Numbered from the stretch's first letter, positions 16,896-25,749 are shown. The stretch is 59,711 bases of DNA from Schlegelella_A sp038318385 (GCA_038318385.1 JBBQCD010000022.1:1-59711); one strand, 5' to 3'. The notes: a model not told the origin generated them from the sequence alone. Numbers and translations: made by a program.

Positions 16896-17672
16896 ATGTC
16901 GTCCCGCCCCGTCGTCCTGGTGACAGGTGCCGCCCGCCGTCTCGGTCGCGCGATCGCCCTCGACCTCGGCCGTCACGGATACGACGTCGCCGTGCATTTC
17001 CGCACTTCGCGTGCCGAGGCCGCTGATGTCGTCGCCGAACTCGTCGCCGGCGGCGCCGCGGCGGCGGCGTTCCAGGCCGACCTCGCCATCGAGGACGAAT
17101 GTCGGCGCCTGGTGCCGGCGGTGGTGGCCCACTTTCGGCGGCTCGACGCCGTGGTCAACAACGCCTCGACGTTCGAGTACGACAGCGTCGAAACCTTCGG
17201 CTACGCCGCGATGGAGCGCCACTGGCGCGCCAACACCGCGCCGGCGATCGTGTTGGCGGGCGCGCTGCATGCCCAGTTGAAGGGGTGCGCCGAGATCGGC
17301 TGCGTCGTCAACCTGCTGGATCAAAAACTGTGGAATCCCAACCCCGATCACCTCTCCTACACGCTGTCGAAGGCCGCGCTGGAGGCCGCGACGGTGGCCC
17401 TCGCCCAGGCACTGGCGCCGCAGTTGCGGGTCTGCGGCGCAGCCCCCGGCGTGACCTTGCCCTCGGGTCCGATGAACGCGGCAGAGTTCGAGGCTGCCCA
17501 CCGCCTGACGCCGCTGCAGCGGTCTTCGACACCGGCCGATGTCGCGGCCGCGGTCCGCTTCCTCCTCGGCGCCCCGGCGGTCACCGGCACCACATTGCTG
17601 GTCGATGGCGGGCAGCATCTCGGCGCCCAGCCCCGCGACGTCCAGTTCCTCCACGGCGCGAAGGGCTCCTGA
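16896..17672 (+). CDS. SDR oxidoreductase, pteridine reductase (FolM-like)
   Basis: A 258-residue short-chain dehydrogenase. The NADPH motif is VLVTGAARRLGRAIA (Thr-Gly-Ala-x-Arg-x-Leu-Gly rather than the usual Gly-rich form) near residue 10, typical of pteridine reductases and FolM. It also has VNNASTFEYDS, the catalytic YTLSK, and an end LLVDGGQHLG. FolM-type enzymes reduce dihydromonapterin or dihydrofolate. Location directly before folB (two bases between stop and start) supports a pterin role. A general SDR with another substrate remains possible. Confidence 0.85.
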   Translation: MSSRPVVLVTGAARRLGRAIALDLGRHGYDVAVHFRTSRAEAADVVAELVAGGAAAAAFQADLAIEDECRRLVPAVVAHFRRLDAVVNNASTFEYDSVETFGYAAMERHWRANTAPAIVLAGALHAQLKGCAEIGCVVNLLDQKLWNPNPDHLSYTLSKAALEAATVALAQALAPQLRVCGAAPGVTLPSGPMNAAEFEAAHRLTPLQRSSTPADVAAAVRFLLGAPAVTGTTLLVDGGQHLGAQPRDVQFLHGAKGS

Positions 17673-17674
17673 TC

Positions 17675-18076
17675 ATGCACAGCCTGTTGAGTCACCCGAG
17701 CCTGATGGATTGCAGGCGCCTGTTCCTGCGCGACTACGAGATCCGCATCAACATCGGCGTCCACGCCTTCGAGAAGACCGCGGAGCAGCGCGTCGTCCTC
17801 AACGTCGATCTCTACATTCCGCTGGCCGAGTCGACGCCGCGCGCCGATGCGCTCGAAGAGGTCGTCGACTACGACTTCATCCGCAGCACGATCGCGACGC
17901 GCGTCGGCCGCGGCCACATCCACCTTCAGGAAACCCTCTGCGACGACGTGCTGGCGCTGATGCTCGCCCATCCGCGCGTCCGCGCCGCCCGCGTCTCGAG
18001 CGAGAAGCCGGATGTCTACGCCGACTGCGACGCCGTCGGCTGCGAGGTCTTCGGACTCAAGGAGGCGCGAGCATGA
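17675..18076 (+). CDS. folB: dihydroneopterin aldolase
   Basis: A 133-residue enzyme of folate synthesis that releases glycolaldehyde from dihydroneopterin. It has IRINIGVHAFEKTAEQRVVL with the family glutamate and EEVVDYDFIRSTI (Tyr-Asp) at about residues 68-80, then HIHLQETLCDDVLALML, where the Glu in LQET binds the pterin. The length fits. The ATG at 17675 gives an 11-residue extra leader; a start at the internal Met before DCRRLFL would also work. It sits between the pteridine reductase and ttcA, and its TGA overlaps the ttcA ATG. Confidence 0.92.
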   Translation: MHSLLSHPSLMDCRRLFLRDYEIRINIGVHAFEKTAEQRVVLNVDLYIPLAESTPRADALEEVVDYDFIRSTIATRVGRGHIHLQETLCDDVLALMLAHPRVRAARVSSEKPDVYADCDAVGCEVFGLKEARA

Positions 18077-18981
18077 GCAGCGTGTTCGCCGAAGTGCCGA
18101 TGAAGATGCCGGTGGAGATCGCCAAGCTCCGCAAGCGCCTGTATCGCCAGGTCGGCGAGGCGATTGCCGACTACGACATGATCGGCCCCGGCGACCGCGT
18201 CATGGTCTGCGTGTCAGGTGGCAAGGACAGCCACGCCCTCCTCGACATCCTCCTGGGCATCCGCGACCGCAGTCCGAAACCGTTCACCATCGTCGCGGTC
18301 AATCTCGACCAGAAGCAGCCGGGTTTTCCGGCCGAGGTCCTTCCCGAATACCTGAAGAGCCGCGGCGTCGAATTCCACATCGCCGAGCAGGACACCTACT
18401 CCGTCGTCAAGCGCCTCGTCCCCGAGGGCCGGACGATGTGCAGCCTGTGCTCGCGGCTGCGCCGTGGCGCGCTCTACCGCGTCGCCAGCGAGCTCGGTGC
18501 GACCCGCATCGCGCTGGGCCACCACCGAGACGACATGGTCCAGACCCTGCTGATGAACATGTTCTTCGGCGGCCGCCTCAAGGGGATGCCACCGAAGCTG
18601 GTCAGCGACGACGGCCGACACGTCGTCGTCAGGCCGCTCGCCTACGTTGCCGAGGACGACCTCGAGCGCTGGTCCGCGTACCGTGCGTTCCCGATCATTC
18701 CGTGCACCCTGTGCGGCAACCAGGAGAACCTGCAGCGGGTGCGCATCCGACAGATGCTGCGCGACTGGGAGCGCGAGCACCCCGGACGCACCGACAACCT
18801 CTTCCGGGCAATGGGCCACGTCGTGCCGTCGCACCTCGCCGACCGGAACCTCTACCCCTTCGCGACGCTCCAACCGACCGGCGTCGCCGATGCGGACGGA
18901 GACCGCGCCTTCGATGCCGAAGAGGTCTGCGCGCAGCCCGCGCCGATCCGTCTGGCTGCATCGTTGAAGGTGGTCCCATGA
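18073..18981 (+). CDS. ttcA: tRNA 2-thiocytidine(32) synthetase
   Basis: A 302-residue iron-sulfur, ATP-dependent enzyme that thiolates cytidine 32 of certain tRNAs. The PP-loop SGGKDSHALLDILLG is near residue 49. The paired cysteine motifs CSLCSRLRRG and PCTLCGNQ bind the [4Fe-4S] cluster, and ALGHHRDDMVQTLLMNMFF lies between them. The length is normal for TtcA. The ATG at 18073 overlaps the folB stop, and its own TGA overlaps the next start, suggesting coupled translation along the four-gene unit. There is no metabolic link to the pterin genes beyond position. Confidence 0.95.
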   Translation: MSSVFAEVPMKMPVEIAKLRKRLYRQVGEAIADYDMIGPGDRVMVCVSGGKDSHALLDILLGIRDRSPKPFTIVAVNLDQKQPGFPAEVLPEYLKSRGVEFHIAEQDTYSVVKRLVPEGRTMCSLCSRLRRGALYRVASELGATRIALGHHRDDMVQTLLMNMFFGGRLKGMPPKLVSDDGRHVVVRPLAYVAEDDLERWSAYRAFPIIPCTLCGNQENLQRVRIRQMLRDWEREHPGRTDNLFRAMGHVVPSHLADRNLYPFATLQPTGVADADGDRAFDAEEVCAQPAPIRLAASLKVVP

Positions 18982-19601
18982 TGATTGGTCTTGTCAAGAC
19001 GACAGCGCTCTGCCTAGCCGCCGCAGCGCTGTCCGGGTGCGCGGCAATGAACCGGTTCGACAGCGAGGTCACCAGCTACAGCCACTGGCCTGCCGACCGC
19101 CGACCGGCGTCGTACGCGTTCGAGCGCCTGCCATCGCAAGAGGCGCGGCTGCAACAGCAGCAGATGCTCGAGGATGCGGCCCGCCCGGCGATCGAGGCGG
19201 CAGGGTTCGTCCCCGCCGTCGACGCGAAGAGCGCCGACGTCACGGTGCAGGTGGGCGCGCGCATCGCGCAGGCCGATCGTTCGCCGTTCGACGACCCGCT
19301 CTGGTGGGGACCCGGGTTCCACCGGCCGTTTCCGTACTACACGCGCGGCGGTCGGGTCTTCTTCGGACCGGGATGGCGCTACGGTCCGGGCAGCGGATTC
19401 GACTATGGCTACGAACGGGAGGTCGCCCTGCTCATCCGTGACCGGCGCAGCGGCGAGCCCCTCTATGAAACCAGCGCCACCAGCGACGGGCTGACGCCGA
19501 TGGTCGCCACGGCCCTGCCGGCCATGTTCCGGGCGGCGCTGCGCGACTTTCCGAGCGCCTCCTCGAAGCCGCACACCGTATCCGTCCAGCTCGGCCCCTG
19601 A
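18978..19601 (+). CDS. DUF4136-type lipoprotein
   Basis: A 207-residue predicted lipoprotein. The signal peptide TALCLAAAALSGC gives a lipobox LSGC with the acylated Cys at about residue 21. The mature part resembles DUF4136: a tyrosine/tryptophan-rich region (DPLWWGPGFHRPFPYY) and a late REVALLIRDRRSG segment. Its function is unknown; such proteins sit in the outer or inner membrane leaflet. The start overlaps the ttcA stop (ATGATG at 18978; the second ATG at 18981 is equally possible). It converges with the next lipoprotein gene, with 21 bases between stops. Confidence 0.8.
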   Translation: MMIGLVKTTALCLAAAALSGCAAMNRFDSEVTSYSHWPADRRPASYAFERLPSQEARLQQQQMLEDAARPAIEAAGFVPAVDAKSADVTVQVGARIAQADRSPFDDPLWWGPGFHRPFPYYTRGGRVFFGPGWRYGPGSGFDYGYEREVALLIRDRRSGEPLYETSATSDGLTPMVATALPAMFRAALRDFPSASSKPHTVSVQLGP

Positions 19602-19622
19602 CAGCAGCGCCGGGAGCGGCGA

Positions 19623-20528
19623 TCAGCCGCGGCCATCGGCCGCCAGCGCGCGGAGGTCGTCGACCCAGCCGCGCAAGCGCTTGGACGCCGCCTCGCGCTG
19701 CCCGGGGCTCGTGAGGTTGTGTATGTCCGCGGCAAGCCGGCAGTTCGCCTTGACCAGGCGTTCGGCATAGCGCCGGTAGCCCTCGCGCGGCGAGCGGTCG
19801 ATCCCCTTCACCCAGGCCCGCACGTCGGCGACCCTGGCGTCGGCGTCGACGCTGCCGTGCAGACGGCGCAGCAACTGCAGGACGTCCTGCTGGCGCCGCC
19901 TGCGCTCCTCGAACGACACCTCGGCATCGAACGGCGACTCGCGCTGCCACTGCGCGACGCGGACTCGCTGGGCGTCGTCGAGGCTGCCGTAGAGCGACTC
20001 GGCACGACTGACGACCCGCTTGGCGGCTTCCCGGGCGCGCCGCACCGGATCCTCCTGCAGGAAGTCGTCCCGATACTCCCGGTTCGACTTCGCGTACTGG
20101 CGCTCGATGTGCTCGAGTTGCGCGGGCTTGAGCATGCTGCCGATCTCGACGATCATCGGAGCGGCCTGATCCAACGCCACCTCGATGTGGCTGCGGGCTT
20201 CATCCCACCATCCGCAGACGCGCTCCGGCGTGGTGTCGGCCCGGATGGCGGTATCGACGCGCGTCAGCAGGTCGGCGTAGCCGTCGAGCTGGGTTCGACG
20301 GTGCCAGGCGAACCAGGATCGCAGACCGTCGCGCGCGCGCAGCGACTGGGCGTCGTCGAAATCGGCATAGCGGTCGAGCCAGCGAAAGGCGAAGGGCTCC
20401 GCCTGGCCGTAGCCCAGGCGCAGCGCACTGCAGCCGCTCAGAAGAACGAGCACGCAGCTGAGCGCCGCGATAATCGCAGCTCGCAGGAAAGGGGTAGAGA
20501 TGGCGGCCGACAGCGGAACTCTGGACAT
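19623..20528 (-). CDS. DUF6279-like lipoprotein
   Basis: A roughly 301-residue helical lipoprotein. The hydrophobic stretch AAIIAALSCVLVLLSGC is a clear lipoprotein signal with lipobox LSGC. The mature protein has LGYGQAEPFAFRWLDRYADF, then long charged helices, as in DUF6279 proteins of Proteobacteria. Its function is unknown. The only suitable ATG ahead of the signal is at 20528, inside the divergent glmU gene, giving a 29-base overlap of 5' ends. A rarer start such as CTG just before RAAIIAAL would avoid this and cannot be excluded. Confidence 0.72.
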   Translation of the reverse strand: MSRVPLSAAISTPFLRAAIIAALSCVLVLLSGCSALRLGYGQAEPFAFRWLDRYADFDDAQSLRARDGLRSWFAWHRRTQLDGYADLLTRVDTAIRADTTPERVCGWWDEARSHIEVALDQAAPMIVEIGSMLKPAQLEHIERQYAKSNREYRDDFLQEDPVRRAREAAKRVVSRAESLYGSLDDAQRVRVAQWQRESPFDAEVSFEERRRRQQDVLQLLRRLHGSVDADARVADVRAWVKGIDRSPREGYRRYAERLVKANCRLAADIHNLTSPGQREAASKRLRGWVDDLRALAADGRG

Positions 20529-21912
20529 CGTGATCATGGCGGCGGGCAAGGGCACGCGCATGCGCTCCCGGCTCCCGAAGGTCCTCCACCGCCTGGGCGG
20601 CAAGACCCTATTGCAGCATGTTCTGGATGCCGCAGCGCAGCTCGGGGCTCGCAGCATCGTCGTCATCACCGGCCACGGTGCCGAAGCCGTCGAGGCGGCA
20701 GCCCGGGCACCGGGCGTCGCTTTCGCGCGCCAGGAACCGCAGCTTGGCACCGGCCACGCCGCGCTGCAGGCCGTGCCGCTGCTCGCCGACGCCGGCACGA
20801 CCCTGATCCTCAACGGCGACGTGCCGCTCATCGACGCGCAGACCATCCGCACGCTGGTGGCCGCCAGCGAAGGCTCGAAACTGGCACTGTTGACCATGGA
20901 GCTCGACGATCCGCGCGGCTACGGCCGCGTGCTGAGAGGCGACCCGGCCGGACGGGATGCGCGCGAAGGGGGCCGGATCCGGCGCATCGTCGAAGACAAG
21001 GACGCGACCGCGACCGATCGCGGCATCCGCGAGATCTACACCGGCGTCATGGCGGCGCCAACGACGGCCCTCAAGCGCTGGCTGCGCGAACTGCGCAACG
21101 ACAACGCCCAGCGCGAGTACTACCTGACCGATGTCGTCGAGGCCGCGGCCGCGGAGGGGGTGCCGGTGGTGGCGACCCATCCGCAGACCCAGGAAGAGGT
21201 CCTCGGCATCAACAGCCCCGCCCAGCTCGCAGGGCTGGAGCGCACGCTGCAGCGCCGCCGGGCCGATGCCCTGATGGAGGCGGGCGTGCGCCTGGCCGAT
21301 CCGGCGCGCATCGACATGCGCGGCGAACTGGTCTGCGGCAGCGATGTCGAGATCGACGTCGGCTGCATCTTCGAGGGCCGTGTCGTGCTCGACGACGACG
21401 TCGTCATCGGTGCGCACTGCGTGATCCGCAATGCGGTGATCGAACGCGGCGCTGCGATCCGTCCCTACACCCACATCGACGGCGAGGCCCTCGGCGCGAC
21501 CGTCGGAGCCGGCGCCAGGGTCGGCCCTTACGCCCGCCTGCGCGGCGGTGCCGAGCTCGGCGCCGACGTGCACATCGGCAATTTCGTCGAGGTCAAGAAT
21601 TCGCGCCTCGGCGCCGGCGCCAAGGCCAACCACCTCGCCTATCTCGGCGATGCCACGGTGGGTGAACGCGTCAACTTCGGTGCCGGCAGCATCACCGCGA
21701 ACTACGACGGCGCGAACAAGCACCGCACCATCATCGGCGCCGACGCCCACATCGGCAGCAATTGCGTGCTGGTCGCGCCGGTCGAGATCGGCGCCGGGGC
21801 GACGGTCGGCGGCGGCTCGACGATCGCCCGCGAGGCGCCTGCCGGCAAGCTGACGGTGGCGCGCGCCCGCCAGGCGACGCTGGCGGCCTGGGAGCGACCG
21901 AAGAAGAAGTGA
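20500..21912 (+). CDS. glmU: bifunctional UDP-GlcNAc pyrophosphorylase / GlcN-1-P acetyltransferase
   Basis: A 470-residue bifunctional enzyme making UDP-N-acetylglucosamine for peptidoglycan and lipopolysaccharide. The N-terminal uridyltransferase has MAAGKGTRMRSRLPKVLH, the Gln-Leu-Gly-Thr-Gly-His site (PQLGTGHAALQA) and LILNGDVPLI. From about residue 260 the left-handed beta-helix acetyltransferase shows hexapeptide repeats and the conserved NFVEVKNSRLGAGAKANHL and NFGAGSITANYDG. The ATG at 20500 gives seven residues more than the shortest homologues and is the only ATG keeping the first strand. Its first 29 bases overlap the 5' end of the divergent lipoprotein frame. Confidence 0.97.
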   Translation: MAADSGTLDIVIMAAGKGTRMRSRLPKVLHRLGGKTLLQHVLDAAAQLGARSIVVITGHGAEAVEAAARAPGVAFARQEPQLGTGHAALQAVPLLADAGTTLILNGDVPLIDAQTIRTLVAASEGSKLALLTMELDDPRGYGRVLRGDPAGRDAREGGRIRRIVEDKDATATDRGIREIYTGVMAAPTTALKRWLRELRNDNAQREYYLTDVVEAAAAEGVPVVATHPQTQEEVLGINSPAQLAGLERTLQRRRADALMEAGVRLADPARIDMRGELVCGSDVEIDVGCIFEGRVVLDDDVVIGAHCVIRNAVIERGAAIRPYTHIDGEALGATVGAGARVGPYARLRGGAELGADVHIGNFVEVKNSRLGAGAKANHLAYLGDATVGERVNFGAGSITANYDGANKHRTIIGADAHIGSNCVLVAPVEIGAGATVGGGSTIAREAPAGKLTVARARQATLAAWERPKKK

Positions 21913-21937
21913 GGCCCAGCCGCCCTGCCGGCTCACC

Positions 21938-24373
21938 CTAGCCGGTCGCCGCAGCCCTGCGACGCGCAACCACCCAGGCCTCGAATTCGCCGATCGGCAT
22001 CGGCGCGGCAATCCAGATTCCCTGGAGTTCGTCGCAGCCGAGCGCCGAGAGGAAGCGGCTCTGCGCCTCGGTCTCGACGCCTTCGGCGATCACGGTGATG
22101 TCCAGGCTGTGGCCCATCTGCACGATCGCACGGGTGATGGCGCCGGAATCGCGGTTGGCCGGCAGGTCGTGGATGAAGGAGCGGTCGATCTTCACCTTGT
22201 CGATCGGCAGTTCCTTGAGATGGCCAAGCGACGAGTAGCCGGTTCCGAAATCGTCGACCGAGATCCGCAGGCCGAGCGCTTTCAGGCGCATCAGGCGCTG
22301 CTTCACGTCGGACAGGTCATCCATCAGCATGCGCTCCGTGAGCTCGAGCTCGAGACGCCCGAAGCCGACGCCGTCCTTCGGCAGGACCTGCGCCACCGCA
22401 TCGATGAAGCCGATCGAATGGAACTGCACCGTCGACAGGTTCACCGCGACCGGCGCGACGGCCAGGCCCATGGCATGCCAGCGCGTCGCGCAGCGCGCCG
22501 CTTCCTTCAACACCCACTGGCCGATCGGCAGCATCAGGCGGCGCTGCTCGGCAACCGGAATGAACTCGTCCGGCAGCAGCAGCCCGCGTTCGGGGTGGTT
22601 CCAGCGGATCAGCGCTTCCGCTCCGACCAGCCGGCCGTCGTCGGCGCGCACCTGCGGCTGGAAATGCAGCTCAAACTCTCCCCGGTCGAGCGCCTGGCCG
22701 AGTTCACCCTCCATGACCAGCGCCGCGTAGGCCGACGTCGCCATCACCGGATCGAAGAACTGGTAGTTGGCACGGCCGCGCGCCTTGGCCCGGTACATGG
22801 CGGAATCGGCGTGTTCGATCAGCTCGGCCGGCGTGTCGCCGTCGCCCGGGAAGAGCGCAATACCGATCGAAGGCGTCACCGAGATCGGGCGTCCGTCGGC
22901 ATGGACCGGCGCCTCCACCACCGCCAGCAGCTTCTCGGCCACCTGGCGCACGTCGTCGCGCCCGGTCTGCGCAGGCAGGCCGGCCACCAGCACCATGAAC
23001 TCGTCCCCGCCGAAACGCGCGACGATGTCGGTGCCGCGCAAGGCACCGATGATGCGGACCGCGACGGTGCGCAGCAGCGTGTCGCCGACCATGTGGCCGA
23101 GAGAATCGTTGACGCGCTTGAAGTGGTCGAGGTCGACGAACAGCAGGGCCAGGCCGGTCTCCTGGGCGCGCGCGCCGAGCATCGAATGATCGAGCTGTTC
23201 CATGAACGACATCCGGTTCGGCAACCCGGTCAGCGCATCGTGATGCGCCATGTGGTGGATCCGGGCCTGCGCGGCCTGGCGATCGCGAATGTCGCGCACG
23301 ATCGTCATCCGCAGGGCTTCGCCGTTGCGCAGCATCGTGCGGACGATCAGCTCAACCGGGATGCGCTGACCGCTCTTGGCGACGATCACGCTCTCGTAGG
23401 TCGTCTCCTGCCCTGAAGCGATCACCGCGTTGACCTTCGCGAGATGGTCCGGGGCGGTGTATTCGGTCGTGCGATGCCCGAGCAGTTCCTGGAGCGTGTA
23501 CCCCATGAGCTCGCACAGCGGCGGGTTGGCGTCGACGATCAACCCGTCCTTGTGGAAGACGATGCCCTCGGCGCTCGCCTGCATGAATTTCGCCAGACGC
23601 TCCTCGGATTCGCGCAGCGCCTGCTCGGCCTGGCGGTGCTTGGTGATGTCGGAGATCAGCACATAGGTGCCGACGAGCGTGCCGTCGGCGTCGAGATGCG
23701 GCAACAGATTGACGTCGAGCCAGCGCGCGCTGCCGTCGGCCTCCCTCAGCATGCGTTCGTACGCGGCGGGGGTGCGCCGATTGGTGACCTTCTCGACCTC
23801 GGGCTGAATCTCTCGCGCAGCCTCTTCGCCGATCACCTCGGCGAACGTCATGCCGACGATCGACTGCTCGTCACGGCCGAAGGAGCGGGCGTAGGCCTTG
23901 TTCGCGAACTGGCATTTCTGGTCGCTGGCGCGGTAGTAGGCGATCAGCACCGGAACGTTGTCGGCGAGCAGATGGAACATTCCGGCCTGCGCCTGCGCCG
24001 AAGCAGGCGCTTCGCTCGCCGCGCTCGCATGGTGCAGGAGGCAAACGAAGTGGCCCTCCTGCTCGACCCAGCGACCGGTCCATTCGATCCAGCCGAGTCC
24101 GCCCTCGCGACGCACTTCGACCTGGATGCGGAAGTCGCGCCGTTCCGCGAGTGCGCCCAGCAGTGCCAGCCGGGACCCGTCCGGGAGCGTCCGCCCCCAG
24201 TCGTCGCTGGCGACGCCAGCCGTACGGCATCCGAAGAACACCCGGTAGGCCGAATTGGCCGCGATCGGGGTGCCGTCGGCACGAACCAGGAGGATCATGC
24301 CGGGCACCCAGTCCCAGAATGCAGCCTGCTTCGGTGGGGGAAGGTCGGCCATCACGGGTGCGGTTGAAGGCAA
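21938..24373 (-). CDS. PAS-GGDEF-EAL cyclic-di-GMP signalling protein
   Basis: An 811-residue cytoplasmic protein with three PAS-like sensor segments (about residues 15-115, 130-250 and 255-375), a GGDEF domain with intact RFGGDEF at about 455, and an EAL domain with GAEALIRWNHP at about 584. The EAL residues DDFGTGYSSL and AEGVET are also present, so both cyclase and phosphodiesterase sites look complete. No membrane segment or signal peptide is seen, so the signal is probably intracellular. Unusually, the C-terminus has QGIWIAAPMP where most EAL domains read QGY-x-(F/Y)-x-x-P-x-P. Net activity cannot be predicted. It converges with glmU and stands alone. Confidence 0.93.
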   Translation of the reverse strand: MPSTAPVMADLPPPKQAAFWDWVPGMILLVRADGTPIAANSAYRVFFGCRTAGVASDDWGRTLPDGSRLALLGALAERRDFRIQVEVRREGGLGWIEWTGRWVEQEGHFVCLLHHASAASEAPASAQAQAGMFHLLADNVPVLIAYYRASDQKCQFANKAYARSFGRDEQSIVGMTFAEVIGEEAAREIQPEVEKVTNRRTPAAYERMLREADGSARWLDVNLLPHLDADGTLVGTYVLISDITKHRQAEQALRESEERLAKFMQASAEGIVFHKDGLIVDANPPLCELMGYTLQELLGHRTTEYTAPDHLAKVNAVIASGQETTYESVIVAKSGQRIPVELIVRTMLRNGEALRMTIVRDIRDRQAAQARIHHMAHHDALTGLPNRMSFMEQLDHSMLGARAQETGLALLFVDLDHFKRVNDSLGHMVGDTLLRTVAVRIIGALRGTDIVARFGGDEFMVLVAGLPAQTGRDDVRQVAEKLLAVVEAPVHADGRPISVTPSIGIALFPGDGDTPAELIEHADSAMYRAKARGRANYQFFDPVMATSAYAALVMEGELGQALDRGEFELHFQPQVRADDGRLVGAEALIRWNHPERGLLLPDEFIPVAEQRRLMLPIGQWVLKEAARCATRWHAMGLAVAPVAVNLSTVQFHSIGFIDAVAQVLPKDGVGFGRLELELTERMLMDDLSDVKQRLMRLKALGLRISVDDFGTGYSSLGHLKELPIDKVKIDRSFIHDLPANRDSGAITRAIVQMGHSLDITVIAEGVETEAQSRFLSALGCDELQGIWIAAPMPIGEFEAWVVARRRAAATG

Positions 24374-24458
24374 ATGCCCGGGCGCCGCCGATGATAGTCG
24401 CCGCCCGACGCGGCCGGGGTTCCCGCAGTGCCGATGGCGCCGCTTCCCCCTGCCAGCC

Positions 24459-25229
24459 TCAGTCGGGGCTCGAATCCTTCACGGTTTGGAGCGCCAGACA
24501 GAGATCGTCCCAGGCCCCCTCCTTGTCTTCGGGATGTCGCAGCAGGTAGTCGGGAGCGAACGTCACCACCAGCGCCACCCCCCGGTACCGATGGACCTGG
24601 GAGCGCAGCCGGCCGAACGGCTCGGTGCTGCGCAACAGGCTCTGCGCCGCGCCGCGACCCAGCGCCAGGATCACCCGCGGTTGCGCCAGTTCGAGCTCGC
24701 GCACCAGGAAGCCTTCGCATCGCGCCAGTTCGCCCGGCTCGGGGGCGCGCTGTCCGGGGGGATGGCACTTGGCCGCGTGGGTCGCATGAACGCGCCGTTG
24801 CGGCGCGGTCGCAGCGCGGCTCAGGCCCGCGGCCTGCAGCATGTTGTCGAGCAGCTGACCGGCGCGGCCCGCATAAGGCGCACCGGCCCTGTCGTCGTCC
24901 GCGGCGGGAGCTTCGCCGACCAGCATCCAGTCCGCGCGCTGCGGTTCGGCGACGAAGACCGGCCGGGTCCGCCCGGCCGCGAGCGGGCACGCCGTGCAGG
25001 CGGCAGTGCCTGCCGCCAGCTCGGCCCAGCCGGAGTCGGCGATTTCGACGTCCGTGGCGCCCCCCGAGGGCTCGCCCGAGCGTGCGGGGGCGCGTGCGCC
25101 CGCCACAACGGCCGGTTCATGCCTGTCGGCCTCGTTGCCTTCTGCCAGATCCGACGCGTCCTCCGGCGGCAACCACAGGCGCACACCGATCTCGCGCAGC
25201 ATGACCTGCTGGCGCTCAGTCCAGCGCAT
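24459..25229 (-). CDS. uracil-DNA glycosylase family 4-like protein, altered motifs
   Basis: A 256-residue protein of the iron-sulfur UDG family. All four cluster cysteines are present (CTAC at 78-81, Cys155 and Cys171, 15 apart as in the family). Motif A is GEAPAADDDRAGAPYAGRAG at about 105-124, where the family has GEAPG. Motif B reads TFAPDYLLRHP at about 223-233, where the family has HP-x-x-LLR, so the active-site His is Ala. A roughly 60-residue variable N-terminal part is usual in betaproteobacteria. The ATG at 25229 is preferred to one seven codons upstream. It overlaps the end of rimI by 14 bases, in a tsaB-rimI-UDG operon. Reduced or changed activity is possible. Confidence 0.87.
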   Translation of the reverse strand: MRWTERQQVMLREIGVRLWLPPEDASDLAEGNEADRHEPAVVAGARAPARSGEPSGGATDVEIADSGWAELAAGTAACTACPLAAGRTRPVFVAEPQRADWMLVGEAPAADDDRAGAPYAGRAGQLLDNMLQAAGLSRAATAPQRRVHATHAAKCHPPGQRAPEPGELARCEGFLVRELELAQPRVILALGRGAAQSLLRSTEPFGRLRSQVHRYRGVALVVTFAPDYLLRHPEDKEGAWDDLCLALQTVKDSSPD

Positions 25230-25749
25230 CGCCGTCTCCCGTCGCCGCACCGATTTCGAGGCTCATCACCACCGCGCTTTCGCGCCGTCCGTGGGGCGCC
25301 GGGTAGTAGCCGGGTCGCACACCTTGGGCCGCGAAGCCCAGGCGTTCGTAGGCACCGCGTGCCGTGGCGTTGCTCTCGCGGACCTCGAGCCAAAGGCGCT
25401 CGCCGCCGAGTTCGCGACAGCGCTCCAGCAGATGCGCGAGCATGCGGCGCGCGTGGCCACGGCGCTGCACCGCCGTGGCGATGGTGATGTTCAGCAGGTG
25501 CATCTCGTCGGCCCCCGCCATGGCGACGAAGTAGCCGATGACGCGGCGGTCGTCGTCGGCACGCAGCAGCCACGCTTCGTATCCCGCGGCGAGGGAGTCG
25601 ATGAAGTTGCCGCGCGTCCAGGGGAAGGGATAGACATCGACCTCGATCGCCATCACCGCATCGAGATCGCCGACCGTCATCGGCCACAGCCGACCTTCGG
25701 GCTGCGCGCCAGCGGCCCCGTCCGCGCGTTCGTTCCAGAGTGCGCTCAT
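25216..25749 (-). CDS. rimI: ribosomal protein bS18-alanine N-acetyltransferase
   Basis: A 177-residue GNAT acetyltransferase. The acetyl-CoA site is ATAVQRRGHARRMLAHLLE (the Gln/Arg-x-x-Gly-x-Gly/Ala pattern) at about residues 97-115, followed by LWLEVRESNATARGAYERLG and the Tyr-rich end GVRPGYYP, all matching RimI. The family acetylates the N-terminal alanine of ribosomal protein S18. The N-terminus is about 20 residues longer than in E. coli. It overlaps tsaB (ATGA at 25746-25749) upstream and the UDG gene downstream, the usual betaproteobacterial arrangement. Confidence 0.92.
   Translation of the reverse strand: MSALWNERADGAAGAQPEGRLWPMTVGDLDAVMAIEVDVYPFPWTRGNFIDSLAAGYEAWLLRADDDRRVIGYFVAMAGADEMHLLNITIATAVQRRGHARRMLAHLLERCRELGGERLWLEVRESNATARGAYERLGFAAQGVRPGYYPAPHGRRESAVVMSLEIGAATGDGDALD

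Noticed and set aside
17099..17674. Upstream extension of folB inside the pteridine reductase gene
   Set aside because: The added residues are Arg/Gly-rich shadow sequence; folB homologues begin at or after 17675.
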